From assembly GCA_964035575.1 (NCBI GenBank), contig OZ037855.1, forward strand, positions 1,550,001 to 1,614,000: DNA of 64,000 bases. The letters run 5' to 3'. A program made the translations under genes and the position numbers. Below the pieces are notes generated by a model. It saw nothing but the letters and a program-made list of their open reading frames with translations, was not told the origin of the DNA and searched no databases. How positions within the stretch are numbered: the stretch's first letter is position 1; every line of letters starts with the position of its first letter. The DNA is from Rhynchopus sp. YZ270_cl-10. Its lineage: Eukaryota > Euglenozoa > Diplonemea > Diplonemida > Diplonemidae. Positions 1-11,776 of the stretch are shown piece by piece.

Positions 1-600
1 AAATCTTGTGATTATTTGTGATTTTTTGTGATTTTTTTTTTACTGTCGTGATTATTTGTGACTTTTTGTGATTTTTTTTTTGATTGTTGTGATTTTTGGT
101 GATGATTTGTGATTTTTGGTGATTTTTTTTTTGATTGTTGTGATTATTTGTGACTTTTTGTGATTATTTGCGATTTTTTTTTTGATTGCCGTGATTATTT
201 GTGACTTTTTGTGATTATTTTTTTGATTGTTGTGATTTTTGGTGATTATTTGTGATTTTTTGTGATTTTTTTTTTATTGTTGTGATTTTTGGTGATCATT
301 TGTGATTTTTTGTGATTTTTTTTTTGATTGCCGTGATTATTTGTGACTTTTTGTGATTATTTGTGATTTTTTTTTATTGTTGTGATTTTTGGTGATTATT
401 TGTGATTTTTTGTGATTTTTTTTTATATTGCCGTGATAATTTACTATTATTTTTTTTGTGATTTTTTGTGATTTTTTTTTTTTATTTTTTTTATTTTTGA
501 AAAAAAAAAACGCCGTGCCCCCGGGCCACCCCACAACCCCTCCAATTTTCTTTGTTTCATATTCATATTCGCAACTAAACCACCCAAAAAAGGGCATACA
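1..600. repeat. Degenerate GTGATTTTT minisatellite and T-rich tract
   Basis: The first 470 bases are built almost entirely from variants of GTGATTTTT, GATTGTTGTGATT and GGTGATTATT, in loosely periodic blocks of about 60 bases that each end in an eight- or nine-T run. From 470 to 600 it breaks down into long T and A runs and a C-rich stretch. No gene is visible. The array abuts the left inverted repeat of the element at 601, whose arms are also made of GTGA-type words, so the two may share an origin. Confidence 0.8.
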
Positions 601-640
601 TGGTGCTATCCGGGGGGCGGCGTTTCACAAAGTTTCACAA
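601..640 (+). repeat. Left terminal inverted repeat of the 601-2281 element
   Basis: Begins TGGTGCTATCC and matches the reverse complement of 2242-2281 with at most one or two differences. The outer 10 bp are separated from the TTCACAA words by a G/C block (GGGGGGCGGCG). Confidence 0.8.
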
Positions 641-1840
641 ATTTTCACAAAATATCACACAATTTCAATCCTATGCACAACGTGTCGCAACGTTTCACAA
701 CTTTGCACAACTTTTCACAACGTTTCACAACTTTTCACAACGTTTCACAACTTTTCACAACTATATGTTGTGAAAAGTTGTGAAACGTTGTGAAAAGTTG
801 TGATTTTGTTTGAAATTTTGTGAAAAGTTGTGAAAAGTTGTGATTTTGTTTGAAAATTGTGAAAAGTTGTGAAAAGTTGTGAAAGTTGTGAATAGTTGTG
901 AAAAGTTGTGAATAGTTGTGAAAAGTTGTGATTTTGATTGAAATTTTGCGAAACTTTGTGAAAAGTTGTGAAAAGTTGTGAATAGTTGTGAAAAGTTGTG
1001 ATTTTGATTGAAATTTTGTGAGCCCGTTTTTTTATTTTTATCGGGGCTTTCTGAAGGGGGGTTGGGGCATGGGTAGTGGTCACGGTGGGAACACGACAGA
1101 GCTTATTGTAACCACGGGACGCACCGATTTTGACTGAACACGGCTGAGCCCTTCCGCGACAATGTGTGATTTATGGTATGTACTTCCCCAAAACAACTCA
1201 AATGGCTATCAAAGCGCCAACCTCATCAAATCTATACCGTGTCTTATTAATATTGGTACCCCAGAAATAAAGAATACCAAGTACGCAACAACTGCGCAAC
1301 AAGTACGCAAAATGGGGGTGGGCTTCATTTTTACTTTTAGATTACTTTTAGATTTTTTGACAAGGCGCTGGCCCATACAAAGTGCACTGGTGGTGCAGAA
1401 AATGGCTGGGGAATAAACTCTAGATGCTCAAAACAGCCCAATTCTCCCCCCCTTTACGGAGTGACAACTGGTAGAAACACGGTAGAACCACGGGGAATTG
1501 CACACCAATTGATTACATTATTTGGATAATCTTTTAAACAACCACCACCTCTTACAGGTTTCGTGTCCGCGAATCTGCCTACTGTTCTTTTGGATGTACC
1601 AGAAGAAGATGCAGAGACTGAAGCTGCTGGAGGCGATGGAGCCGGCGGACTCGCTGGAAGTAGGAGATGCACAGCACCTTCACAGAGCTGATGTTCAAGC
1701 ATTGACGACGAAGGGTCGTTTGCCCTGGCGTCCTAGTAGTCGTTTGCTGTCTCCCCTGCTGCTGATGGACGGGCTACACACTCTGCACCATCGATACAGC
1801 TCATAAGACCGAGATGCAAGCTAAAAAAACCCTCATGTCT

Positions 1841-2000
1841 TCACAACTCTTCACAACTCTTCACAACTCTTCACAACTCTTCACAACTCTTCACAACTCT
1901 TCACAACTCTTCACAACTCTTCACAACTCTTCACAACTCTTCACAACTCTTCACAACTCTTCACAACTCTTCACAACTCTTCACAACTCTTCACAACTCT
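1841..2000 (+). repeat. Perfect 10-bp tandem array, 16 copies
   Basis: Sixteen uninterrupted copies of TCACAACTCT. It lies inside the foldback element and continues into diverged TCACAAGTTT copies, then faces the complementary GTTGTGAAAA words from 2046, so the two sides can fold on each other. Confidence 0.95.
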
Positions 2001-2241
2001 TCACAAGTTTTCACAAGTTTTCACAACCCTCTTGAGCCTTTACGTGTGAAAAGTTGTGAAGAGTTGTGAAAAGTTGTGATTTTGATTGAAATTTTGTGAA
2101 ATTTTGTGGAATTTTGTGAAAAGTTGTGAAAAGTTGTGAATAGTTGTGAAAAGTTGTGATTTTGATTGAAAGTTGTGAAAAGTTGTGATTTTGATTGAAA
2201 GTTGTGAAAAGTTGTGAAAAGTTGTGATTTTGATTGAAATT

Positions 2242-2281
2242 TTGTGAAACTTTGTGAAACGCCGCCCCCCGGATAGCACCA
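2242..2281 (-). repeat. Right terminal inverted repeat of the 601-2281 element
   Basis: Reverse complement of 601-640, ending GGATAGCACCA. Flanks are ATACA on the left and AATAC on the right, an unconvincing offset match that I do not call a target duplication. Confidence 0.8.
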
Positions 2282-2311
2282 AATACAGATATTTTACGAC
2301 AGTGGTAAAGT

Positions 2312-2340
2312 GTGCGCAAGAGGCACTTTCATCTTTCAAT
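2312..2340 (+). ncRNA. Sense hairpin with ATCTTTC tail, copy 1
   Basis: Stem GTGC (2312-2315) pairs with GCAC (2323-2326) around the loop GCAAGAG, followed by TTTCATCTTTCAA and a T run. Member of the short-hairpin family described in the findings; whether it is transcribed as a separate RNA is not known. Confidence 0.5.
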
Positions 2341-2441
2341 TTTTCTTTTTTTTTTAATGGGCTCCCGATTCATGCTTTTTTTCAAAGAAAGATTTGATTT
2401 TATTGTATTCTCTGAGAGGCTAAGCTTATCTTGTCTTTCAG

Positions 2442-2551
2442 GAGGGAATAACACTTTGCACATCGAGATGAACAAGAAGGCCTCTTTCGAGACGAATGAC
2501 CAACCATCCGCATCACCACCCAAGACAGGTAGCTCTGTTTTGCAGGGGTGA
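2442..2551 (+). CDS. Candidate first coding exon or very short gene (uncertain)
   Basis: A good splice acceptor (TTGTCTTTCAG, ending 2441) is followed 26 bases later by ATG (2468) and a GC-rich reading frame of 27 codons, MNKKASFETNDQPSASPPKT and onward, ending in TGA at 2551. Base composition resembles the real genes here and not the T-rich surroundings. A possible donor (ACAG then GTAGCT, from 2529) would allow joining to a distant exon, but no partner exon is recognised in the next several kilobases. It could be the start of a split gene, a tiny gene, or chance. Confidence 0.25.
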
Positions 2552-3193
2552 TGTGGGGGTGGGGGTGTCGCCGTTTCTCTTAACTTGGCTTCTCATTGGC
2601 TCTCTCCACTTTACACAAAAGAACACTAAATTAGCATCGAGAATGGACACTATTCATTCATTCTCAAAAAAAAATCATTTTTAATTCGTATTTTACAGCA
2701 ACGATGTACAATAAAAGGTAGTGAGATTTTTGCACGATACAGTGTCAAAACACTATTCCACAAGAAAACTCTAAACAAAACAGAGGGGGTTGAGGGGGGG
2801 TGGGGGAAAACGACGTCTTTTTTTTTAAAATCAGAGCCTTCCTTCTTTTTTGTTTGCTAAACAGTGAGTGTAGGCTCCTTGCGTCACACAGAGGTGCTGC
2901 CTAACTCTATTATCGTACGGAAGATCCATCTATTTTGTAGTCAATTTTTTTTCAAAAAATAAAAGTCTTTCCACACAGTGGAACAGTTTTTCTTTTCTTG
3001 GACCGTTCTCACATTAGTCCGCTTTCCCACAGCAACTTCATAACAACCTTTCAAAAAAGCGCTAAAAACCCCCCCTAGAGAAATGCACAAATCCAGATCA
3101 TCAGAAGAAAGTGAGCAATCAAAAAATAATACAAAAAACCTTTCCCTAGTCAGACCGCAGTGTAACCGTGCCACCATTACCAAACGAAAGTAC

Positions 3194-3260
3194 AGTGGAG
3201 ATTGCACAACTGTGGCAACACAACCGAGACAACTACACTACTCCAACAATTTATCAAAAG
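3194..3260 (+). ncRNA. Long hairpin family C, copy with enlarged loop
   Basis: Outer stem AGTGGAG (3194-3200) faces CTACACT, giving the same pairing as the other family C copies. The interior is longer than in the others, and the tail (CTCCAACAATTTATCAAAAG) is diverged. Confidence 0.35.
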
Positions 3261-4158
3261 ACAAAAATATGATACAGCCGTTCCCCAAGTCAGTTGCCTT
3301 CTTTGGCGCCCTTCCCCGCTTTTCTCCTTGAGCCCACCCTCCCCCTGCTCTCTTCACTGACCCCTCCGCCGCAATGCACCACCCTCCCCCCCGGCACTTC
3401 AACTCCCTTTATTTATTTTTATAAACCTATTAGGTGCAGCGAAGCACAGTTTTCCTTTTTTTTATTTTTCGCGATTCAGAAAAAAAAAAAGTTTTGTTTT
3501 GATACAAATTTGTTGTAACGAGACATCAGCTGGCAATTCCCCCCCCCCCCGCCCCCATTGTTTACCCTACTACTTCTCCTCTTTGCACAACCAATTTCAC
3601 TTTCCCCCATTGAAACCAAAAATACAACAAAAAAAAAAAAAAAAAAGATTGTTTTTTAAAGCTTTGAGCAATACAATCAAAACCCCCCTATTCTTTTGCT
3701 GTCACATGTGGGATCATCCCGAATACCAGATTTTTTTCCCCCTTTTCTTTTCTTTTTCGTAGCGAAAAGCATTCTTTTTCGGAGTGCCATTTTTATTTGA
3801 GATGTGCTCACAAGAAGCGTATTTATCTGAAAAAAAGAGGTGGCTCAGCACGAGGCTGAGGTTCATTTATGTAAACTTTAAATCGCCTCCGTTCTCTTAC
3901 GATGCGGATCACTCACGTCTCACTCTTTGCATGAGCTTGACTGAGCTGCGTTTTAGTTTCAACGACTCTTTTTTTCTTTTTTTCTTTTGGTAGCACCACT
4001 ACCGTACATCACCCACCCAATCTTCACACCACCACCACCGCTAAGTCTCACCCCCTCTTTTTAATTAAAGATGGGTGCGCACAGTTTACTCGTTCATCGC
4101 ATATAATAGCAAAAAAAAAGTGTACCAACGAACATTTTTACGCACTTTTTAAGGTGAT

Positions 4159-4190
4159 CCTAGCACAGTGAGGCTTAGGTTCGAAAAACC
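4159..4190 (+). ncRNA. Sense hairpin, copy 2
   Basis: The stem is CCTA with TAGG around a longer loop. The tail is GTTCGAAAAACC instead of GTTCATCTT, so this is a diverged member. Confidence 0.35.
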
Positions 4191-4920
4191 CTTTCAAACA
4201 TCACAAACAAGCTCCTTACATTATCACCAAACACATCTCTGTTTTGATTTTTTTTTTTTTTTTTTTGAAATATATTTTGTAGTCTCTCACGTCTGGTGGG
4301 GGGCGTTATCATACCATGAAGGAGCGTGTTCCGTGAGGGTTGTCTTTGTCTCTGTCTTTTGATTTGCTGGGGAGCGAAAGAAAAATGAATGATGTCCGCA
4401 GTACCACCTGGTTGTTGCGTGACAGTGAAAAGAGGGTTGGGTCACCAGAGACAAGAATCCCCTTCTCAAAGCACCTCCCCCTGAAATATGCCCCCCCCAA
4501 AAAAAAAAATTTTTTTTTGCGTATTTTGTTTCTGTGTCTCTCTGTCTTTGTACTTCCTTTCTTGTGTTTGTGTTTGTGTACTTTTTGACCTGGTGTTTTG
4601 CACCAAAACAATTTTTTTTGTTTTTTTTTTTTTCGTTTTTTGCATCAGCTCTCCCGTATATTTCTCTCTCCAGCTCAACCCTTTTCGATCCTTTATATTT
4701 TTAAAAACAAGCCCGATGAAAAAAATGCATCTTTTTCAATTCTTTTTTTTTTTTTGCAATGATTTCATTCTTGTTTTTATGCAACTAAAGTAAATAGTGT
4801 CCACATCCTTCTGTGGCAACACAATTATCCATTAAAGACGTCAAAAAAAAACCCTCTCAGTCTGTTTGCAATGGACCCAGGTCTATATGCGGATGGACTG
4901 ATTATTGTTAAGATGCGCGG

Positions 4921-4947
4921 TGTGAACTCGGCACATTCATCTTCAAT
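4921..4947 (+). ncRNA. Sense hairpin, copy 3
   Basis: TGTG (4921-4924) pairs with CACA (4932-4935) around AACTCGG. TTCATCTTCAA follows directly. Confidence 0.5.
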
Positions 4948-5599
4948 TTTATTTTTCTCTTTTTTGGGCCTCAGAGGTTTCCTCTTCACAGCCAAAGGTA
5001 GTCAGTGGGAGCGTATTACAGTACTAAAAATACCAATGCAGAATATTTAGAACACTTTACGCACGAACAAAACCAAAGGGGGGGTTACAACAACACCAAC
5101 GCACTCACGGGGAGATGAAGTGTGCAGTCTGTATTTCCTGCCTGGCAGGAAGGGGTATGCGGGACTCTTCTTGTGTTGTACTCAAGGGAGGTATGTATCC
5201 CTGCCCCTACTAAATGCAAGTCAACGCTTAACCCCTAGCGGAAGATGGGATGTGAGCGGTTGTGTACCGCCCCCGTTCACACGGTACGGGCAAGCCGGGG
5301 TTTGGGGCAGACTACCAAAACAATAGCTTTCAATCAAAAAGGGGTAAAATCATCGTAGCCTCTCTCTGGATGTCTTGCACTAATACAACTAGAGGGGGGG
5401 TTTTAAAAAAAAAATGACTGCACTACACTTCCAACAGCAAAAGAGAAAAAAAAAACCCCAGAACCTGTCTCTGATAGGTAACCGTGTTTAGATACAAATA
5501 ACAAGACATCTCAAAGGCCTCACTCTTTTTGAGCAATATTTTCCACTTTTACATCAACAAATTCCAATTTTTCATCGAATAACTGCGACTTTTAGGTGA

Positions 5600-5630
5600 C
5601 TAAGCACGAGAGGCTTAGGGTCATCTTCAC
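5600..5630 (+). ncRNA. Sense hairpin, copy 4 (CTAAGC type)
   Basis: CTAAGC (5600-5605) pairs with GCTTAG (5613-5618) around the consensus loop ACGAGAG. It is preceded by TTTTAGGTGA and followed by GGTCATCTTCAC and a T-rich run. This is the cleanest example of the CTAAGC subtype. Confidence 0.6.
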
Positions 5631-6141
5631 ACAATTTTTCTCTCTTTTTTTTTTTTCCAGAACCCTGGGGATCTTTGTCTCTGAAGGACTTCAACCATCA
5701 TTTTCCACTTCCCGGCTTAGCTTCCTTCATTCATTTGCACAATTAAATGTTGTGTGGGTTGTGTAATTTGCACCCACGCGGCCCAATACAACAATTTCAG
5801 GCTCATCCTCTGTCTGCACTAATCAGTCTACTATCTAAGGGCCAAGTTTTCAATAAAGGCCTCTTCCGGGTAGTTGACACTGATACAAATAAATATGCCG
5901 ACACTTTCAAAAAGAAATGTTTTGGCCAAGAAATCAGTACAAAAAAAAAGCTTTCAGGACAGCATTAGCCACCTCAGGGTGGGGGTGAATAATTTGTCTA
6001 AATTTACTACCAAAGAATAAAACGTAATACGGCGGACACGTTGAGAGCAGTGCAGTGGAAAATTTTCTTTTTCTTGATACTCCCAACAACCCCCAGCTGT
6101 AACGAATTTGCACAAATAGTTGTTTCCTTTTTAAAGACGTG

Positions 6142-6170
6142 TGTGCACGAGCGGCACATTCATCTTTCAC
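6142..6170 (+). ncRNA. Sense hairpin, copy 5 (TGTGC type)
   Basis: TGTGC (6142-6146) pairs with GCACA (6154-6158) around ACGAGCG, then TTCATCTTTCAC and T-rich sequence. The loop and tail match copy 4 although the stem is entirely different. Confidence 0.6.
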
Positions 6171-6702
6171 ATTTTCTCTTTTTTTTTTCTCCCTTTCTTA
6201 TTACCTTCACTGAAGAGACCTCCGGAGCGGTGCAAAAAAAATAAACCAACACAATACCAGCTAAATCGCAAAACGCCAGATTGCACGCTAGTCTCTAAAG
6301 GATGGGAAAAAATCATATCTCAAGATTAACGCAAAAAAACCCCTTTGGGGGCCTAACCTTGGGTGGTCGAAGAGAAATGCTTCTTTTTTTTCCACGGGTC
6401 CGTGCTAAGTTAATTCTTCTTTTTTCCCCCTCTCAGATTCATTACTATCAGAACGAAATAGAGAAAAAAAAAAAAAAAACATTAAAACATGCAACGTCTT
6501 CCCATTTCACTCTTTGATTTTCAAATTATCCTTTACTACTTTTTCTCAGCTTTTTTTTTTACCCTCTTATTTTGACTAGACTGAGTTTTTCTCTACAGTT
6601 CAGACAAAAAAAAAATCTTGCGAAGTTGCCCGCATCACGGACAGCGTTTCCACTGCCAATATTCCACTCTTTTTTTTTTTACCGAAATTCCACCGAAATA
6701 AA

Positions 6703-6752
6703 TAGTGGAGCACACTCTAGGGTGGCTACACTAATACAACGAAGTTTTCAAA
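6703..6752 (+). ncRNA. Long hairpin family C
   Basis: TAGTGGAGC (6703-6711) faces GCTACACTA (6725-6733), a nine-pair stem with one G/A mismatch, and an inner CACT/GGTG pairing. The tail is ATACAACGAAGTTTTCAAA, nearly identical to the copies at 16088, 20002 and 40824. Confidence 0.55.
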
Positions 6753-7767
6753 TAAAACCAACAGAAACTGTCTACCCGCATTTGCCATCTCTCTATTGTA
6801 TTTCTTTGTTGGCAAAGCGTAGACCATTCAATATCTACCATCATATTTGTGAGGAAAAGAAAATTCGCTGAGTAGAAAAAAAAACATTAAAAAAAAATTT
6901 ACGGTGTTCCTGACCCCCCGCTACTTCGCAGCCTCCCTGCTTTTTTTTTGGGGTAAAATCAGGAACACCAATTTATCAATTGCCACTTTTTTGAAGATTT
7001 CGAAAACGGTTGTGGCCAAGAGTCTGAGAGGGTGTGAGGTGTGGATGAGGGGAGGGTCTTTTTTTTTTTGTGTTCACTCCACTGATTTTTGACTGATCGG
7101 AACACTATGAGAGAAAACCACCTCAGCCGTAACACTGTAAGCCATTTTGTTGACCATCGATCGCAAAACGACAAAACAGTGTGTATCCCCACGATCCCTA
7201 GAATAATATCACCCAATCCCACATACATTCACAGAAGGCCCAAAATGCAACAATAACTACTCTATCACTTTGCAATGCTCAATCATTATAGAAAAAAAAT
7301 AACTATTTTTGTTTTTTGGTTTACAGAAAAGGCCCCGAATACTGCAAAGAAAATTGCGAACGGTAACCTCTCTGTATTGGTCGCCCCAACACTTACAAAA
7401 GGCGTCGTTGAAGGGAAAATATCCCTTTAGAACGTCCTGTGCTTTCTCTTCTTTGATTTGAAAGAACACGAAAACAATTTTATTTTTGCGTGTGTGACGC
7501 AAGAAATGCCCAAAACCTCATTTCAACCAATTTTTCGCATTTTTTTCTTTTCTTTTTGTACTTTGCGAATTATTCCGAAGGTCGTTCGAGTTGAAGGGTG
7601 ATTCTGCAGTGTTGCCCTTCCTTTCGTTTGGTTTGCCTTCAGTGCTCCTCGACAGACGTATCATCTGTATGCTTTTTAGGTGACTAAGCACGAAGACAAA
7701 AAAAACACAAAAAAAACATAAAAAAAACAAATGACTGATGAATAAACCAAAGAATAATCTAATCAGA

Positions 7768-7798
7768 CTAAGCACGAAGAGGCTTAGGGTCATCTTAT
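7768..7798 (+). ncRNA. Sense hairpin, copy 6
   Basis: CTAAGC with GCTTAG around an eight-base loop ACGAAGAG, then GGTCATCTTATA. A half copy lacking the 3' stem side lies about 85 bp upstream (from 7683). Confidence 0.55.
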
Positions 7799-8059
7799 AT
7801 GCATTTCATTGTTTAACTTTTATCGTTTTTAGAATATTCTGACAAGCATACAGAAGATATTAACTGAGAGGTTGGGGATTTTTCCAGTATTTATCCCCAT
7901 ATCTCTTCGCCCTCCCACCAGTTTTTTTTTTGTGCGAAGCAAACGGCCAAACCAAACGGTCGTCAGTGTATATACGAACAGAAGAGATACAGTACATACT
8001 GCCTCTTTTTGTCACCCCTTTTCCCTTTTCCCTGCAAAAGATACCGATAAAAAAAAAAA

Positions 8060-8241
8060 GGGTGAAAGTCAAATGTATACACATATACACAGGGTTATAG
8101 TCAGATCTATACACTCATTGTATATACAATTGTCAATTGTACATACAATTGTATAGAAATTGTATAGATCTGACTATTTGATGTACAACCCCAACTTTTT
8201 TTATAGTCAGATCTATACAATTTATGTACAATCCCAGTACA
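8060..8241 (+). repeat. Left 182-bp terminal inverted repeat
   Basis: Starts GGGTGAAAGTC after a poly-A run. Contains TATAGTCAGATCTATACA words and ATTGTACATACAATTGTA palindromes, so a single arm can also fold on itself. Confidence 0.9.
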
Positions 8242-9721
8242 CAGGATTTGGCCAGGTTTCTGGCTATTGCCTCCCACCTACCCACCTACCCACACACACC
8301 CACCCCTACAGGACTATACACAAAAAAATGGAAATTGGGTTTCGCACACCCGATTTTTCTCAGAAGTCAGTCACTGCTATTGCCATTTAACCCAGGGAGC
8401 ATAGCTAGTGCAAGAAATTTGACTTTGGAAACCTTCCGGAAAGTCTGTCCTCTGCTTGCGGAGGACTAGACACAAGAAAATATTGCGTTCCCCCAGAAAA
8501 CCAGCGCACATTTCACACTCCTTGTGGGTGGTCTTGTTGCCTTTTCGTCATAGTAATTTTGGCCCAGGCATGCTCTGAAAGCATGACAATTTAGTGTGTA
8601 TGGGGCAGGGTGTTGTTTTGTTCTGAATTCTTTTTGTTATAACATCTAAGTCAATTGCGGGTGGTGGTTTGTGTAGCGTGAGGCACTCTTTTTAACAAAC
8701 TTCCTGCGGCTGCTAAAGCGTTATTTCTTCGGATTTAACACGTACAGCGTAACATAGTGGATTCGCCTGGTCGACACAACCTTTGATAGATACGGGATAA
8801 CCAACCCCCTTCGACCCCTTGTGGGTTCACTGAACAAGCCCTCGTGGTAGTTAAACGCGATTGACATTTACATTCCTAGAGATGAAAGAACAAGACAACA
8901 CTTCTGTACCCGCGCATCAAAATTGTGGAAAACTTTGCACCCCAAACACCCTCAACAACGCCCGCCAAAAGGCGCCCCTTGTTGCTGGGAGTTGTTCTCA
9001 TGTTTGATACCTGCACAGCGGGCATTCCTCTGAGTCCAACGCATGTTTGGCCTGTCTGCGGCGTTGTACTTCAGGTGCACGAAGACAGGGTCTGGTGGTA
9101 AATTTTGCGTAGTGTCGCATTCCCTCATGTGTGGGTCACTCACACTTGCGGTCATGTGCCACTGCGTGGGTTTGGGAATTTGGGTACCTGGGTACAGGAT
9201 ATTTGTTGTGAAAGACATCTTCCACCATGCATTGAGGAGGGTAAGACAGTGCTCGCATTTTACTTGAAATCATTACAACATTTAACTTCTCCACGGGGGT
9301 CTTGGGCCGTTCATTCGGTTATACCTTGACTAGCGGCAGAGGCCTTTTAGGACTCTATAACTCCGATATTCCCGAACGGAGGCACACTTTGTGTGTTACT
9401 ACGACCTGGCAATTTCCAGCAGTAGGTTAAGTAATGTTTTCTTGTAAATTGTTGGATCATTATCTCCTCAGTGCATGCATGCCCCACGCGACGGACACTT
9501 TTGTGTTTGTCAAGTGGACTGTCTGGTCACTTCTCAGTGACTGGCGGGTTGGCTGTGGTTGCTCTTTCACGACTTTTATCCTTGTACACAGTGTACCGTG
9601 TACCTGGGTACCTGGGTACCTGGGTATGGCGTGTACAATCTCCCTCGAGTGTACAATCCAAAAATTGTATAGATCTGACTTTTGTATAGTCAAATCTATA
9701 CAATTTGTGTACGACCTAGTG

Positions 9722-9903
9722 TATACTAGGATTGTACATAAATTGTATAGATCTGACTATAAAAAAAGTTGGGATTGTACATCAAATAGTCAGATCTATA
9801 CAATTTCTATACAATTGTATGTACAATTGACAATTGTATATACAATGAGTGTATAGATCTGACTATAACCCTGTGTATATGTGTATACATTTGACTTTCA
9901 CCC
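9722..9903 (-). repeat. Right 182-bp terminal inverted repeat
   Basis: Reverse complement of 8060-8241, ending GACTTTCACCC before a poly-A run. Further partial copies of the AGATCT palindrome continue inward to about 9660. Confidence 0.9.
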
Positions 9904-10123
9904 AAAAAAAAACAATACCATTTCGTCGTGTCGCCAAAATAGCAACTAGAAAAACAAAAAAAAAACCCTAATCAATTAGACGGCGTAACATACCGAAATG
10001 AAAAACGTATTTAGAAAGGGGTTTCCCCACATCCAAGTGTATTTCTAATATCCCCTTTCCCAACTGCCCTTCTTTTCTGTGAAAGTACAGAGAGAGCAAC
10101 GTTTCTCTCTTTCTCTTCAGAGT

Positions 10124-10150
10124 TGTGTCATGAGAGGCACAGTCATGATT
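10124..10150 (+). ncRNA. Sense hairpin, copy 7 (diverged tail)
   Basis: TGTG with CACA around TCATGAGAGG; the tail is GTCATGATT. Confidence 0.35.
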
Positions 10151-11064
10151 TTTAGTTTTTCCTTTTCTCACATGCGGGGCTAACTATCGTGCACGGTGAT
10201 ATTTCGGGGCGTTTTTTTTTTTTTTTTTTTTTTTGTTTTGTTTTTTAATGTGCAAACAAACTCTGTTGAAACATTCATATCACCCCAAAAAAAAATGCTT
10301 TGTACGAATAATGCTGACCATTTCCGGAAAGCTATCCCCACTGCGTAATATCCTCTCTCTGAAAGGGTATTGTTTTCTTTTCATCATTTTTGGTACCGTG
10401 CAGGAGAGTTGTGAAGGATTTTTTTTTGTGAACACTCTCTTTTGTGTACCCCCGTACGGTGCCAATTTTTTTTTGTTGATGCTGATCAATAGACACATGG
10501 CAATCACGTTTTCTCTCTCTCTCTCTCTTTATCTGTCTTTCTATGTGCACACCACCCCGATGATATGTGGTGCGCGTTACAGATTTTACTGCTCTGATGC
10601 AAAAAAAAAAAACCCTGGACAAATTGGAGGCCAAACTCTGTCTCGCTGATAACTATACGTTAGAAAAACGGAAAATGAAAAACGGGGAAAAAAAAAAACA
10701 AAAGTATTTCCGTTGAAAACGCAGCTGACCAGGCATTGATCTGTGTGGCGCAAGTTGAATCAAAAAAAGGTACTATCGTTATCGTTATCAAAGCTGTTGG
10801 CTCTCAACTGTCTTATTGGTTTCCAATCACTTAGTGTTAGGAAAAAGTTATCCTATATACAGAGAAAACGGTGTCTGCCCATTGTGTTTTCCTTTCCTAA
10901 TTTTTTCCCTCTTTTTTTTCCATGGCTTTGTCAGAGTTCCACATACTCTCGGAGCCTACGCTTCTGCCCCGAAAAAGCCTTTTTTTTGGAATCACTCCTT
11001 TCCTCGACCCCTACATGTGACAGCATGTTTTTTTTGTTTTCAACCCCTCATTTCCCCCCAATGA

Positions 11065-11093
11065 CTAAGTACGCCAGACTTAGATTCATCTTG
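11065..11093 (+). ncRNA. Sense hairpin, copy 8 with compensatory stem change
   Basis: CTAAGT (11065-11070) pairs with ACTTAG (11078-11083). Relative to copy 4, both members of the innermost C-G pair have changed to T-A, so the pairing is preserved. Tail ATTCATCTTGC. Confidence 0.6.
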
Positions 11094-11776
11094 CAAAAAA
11101 AAATTTGTTTTTGACAGTGCTCTGCGTCCGCCGGTGTGCTTGACTGCAGGTTGGTGTCAATTATTTTTCTTCTTTTTTTACATTATCTCCTGTGTACCGT
11201 GCTTTTGATTTTCCTACTATTATTTATCCTCCTCCTTTGGGTTTGTGCCCAACCCCCAACCCTCAAGGTCAAAGGAGCAGACCGCCGAAAACCAGAACTT
11301 ACCTTTTTTACCCCTATCTTTCTTGTTTCCACAAAAGGAGCACAGATTAGCAACCCCGAACGCTTTTTTTATTTTTTTTCAGTGCCTGTGTACCAGAGGC
11401 GTTCGCACATATCAGCTTCACTTTTTGCCTTCGGCGAGGCCAGTGTCTGCCTACCTTTTCTGTCTTTAACATAAACCGCTTTTTCCTTCTTCAGGGGTGT
11501 GCGTGTATGTGCTGGTTAATAATGCTCTGTGTTGCTCAACAGCGAGGTGCGTGCTGTTCTGCTTGTTGTTCCCTCACCGTGTCGCCGGCGCAAAAACAAA
11601 CATACTTCGCACAAAAAAGGAGAAAAGACCCCTCTCAAGAAACGTATCCCTTTGCATGTACTCTCTCTCTGCTAAGGATACAAAACCAATTTCTATCACT
11701 TATAAAATGACAAAAAAGGAAAAAAAGGGGGCCAACATTAGTAAGATCAGACGTAAATTACGTAAAATTTGATGTA

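Larger units (their letters stand above)
601..2281. mobile_element. Foldback-type element with TTCACAA/TTGTGAA arms
   Basis: The first about 40 bases (starting TGGTGCTATCC and running through a G-rich block into TTTCACAAAG) are repeated as an almost exact reverse complement at the right end (…GGATAGCACCA). Inside the left end, 630-765 is a tandem run of TTCACAA-type words that flips at about 768 into TTGTGAA words, forming its own large hairpin. A second flip occurs between the 10-bp array at 1841-2000 and the TTGTGAA words from 2046. The non-repetitive middle (about 1030-1830) encodes nothing recognisable, so the element looks non-autonomous. No clear target-site duplication is seen. A 177-bp relative lies at 19154-19330. 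Confidence 0.75.
2552..8059. other. T/C-rich spacer with scattered hairpin elements
   Basis: No gene recognised. The stretch is dominated by T, A and C homopolymers, with no reading frame that resembles a protein. Apart from the hairpin elements listed separately I see only local oddities, such as a GC-richer patch at 5110-5320 without a convincing frame. Confidence 0.7.
8060..9903. mobile_element. Inverted-repeat element with 182-bp termini
   Basis: The outer 182 bp (8060-8241) recur as a reverse complement at 9722-9903 with only about two mismatches. Both ends start with GGGTGAAAGTC and abut poly-A, so a target duplication cannot be distinguished. Each arm contains internal palindromes built on AGTCAGATCTATACA. 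The middle has no reading frame above about 140 codons and none I recognise, so this is a non-autonomous copy. The interior 8889-9470 recurs in reverse orientation at 63437-64000, showing that a second family member begins there. Confidence 0.85.

Noticed and set aside
1841-2000. Possible telomeric repeat
   Set aside because: The TCACAACTCT unit is internal to a foldback element and flanked by unique DNA on both sides.
4172-4190. GGTTCGAAAAACC, similar to a tRNA B box
   Set aside because: One base too long, no A box and no cloverleaf; it is the tail of a diverged hairpin copy.
8880-9090. Minus-strand words such as RWTQRNARCA, faintly like the cysteine-rich end of piggyBac-type transposases
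   Set aside because: Too short, not continuous with a catalytic domain, and the element lacks TTAA flanks.
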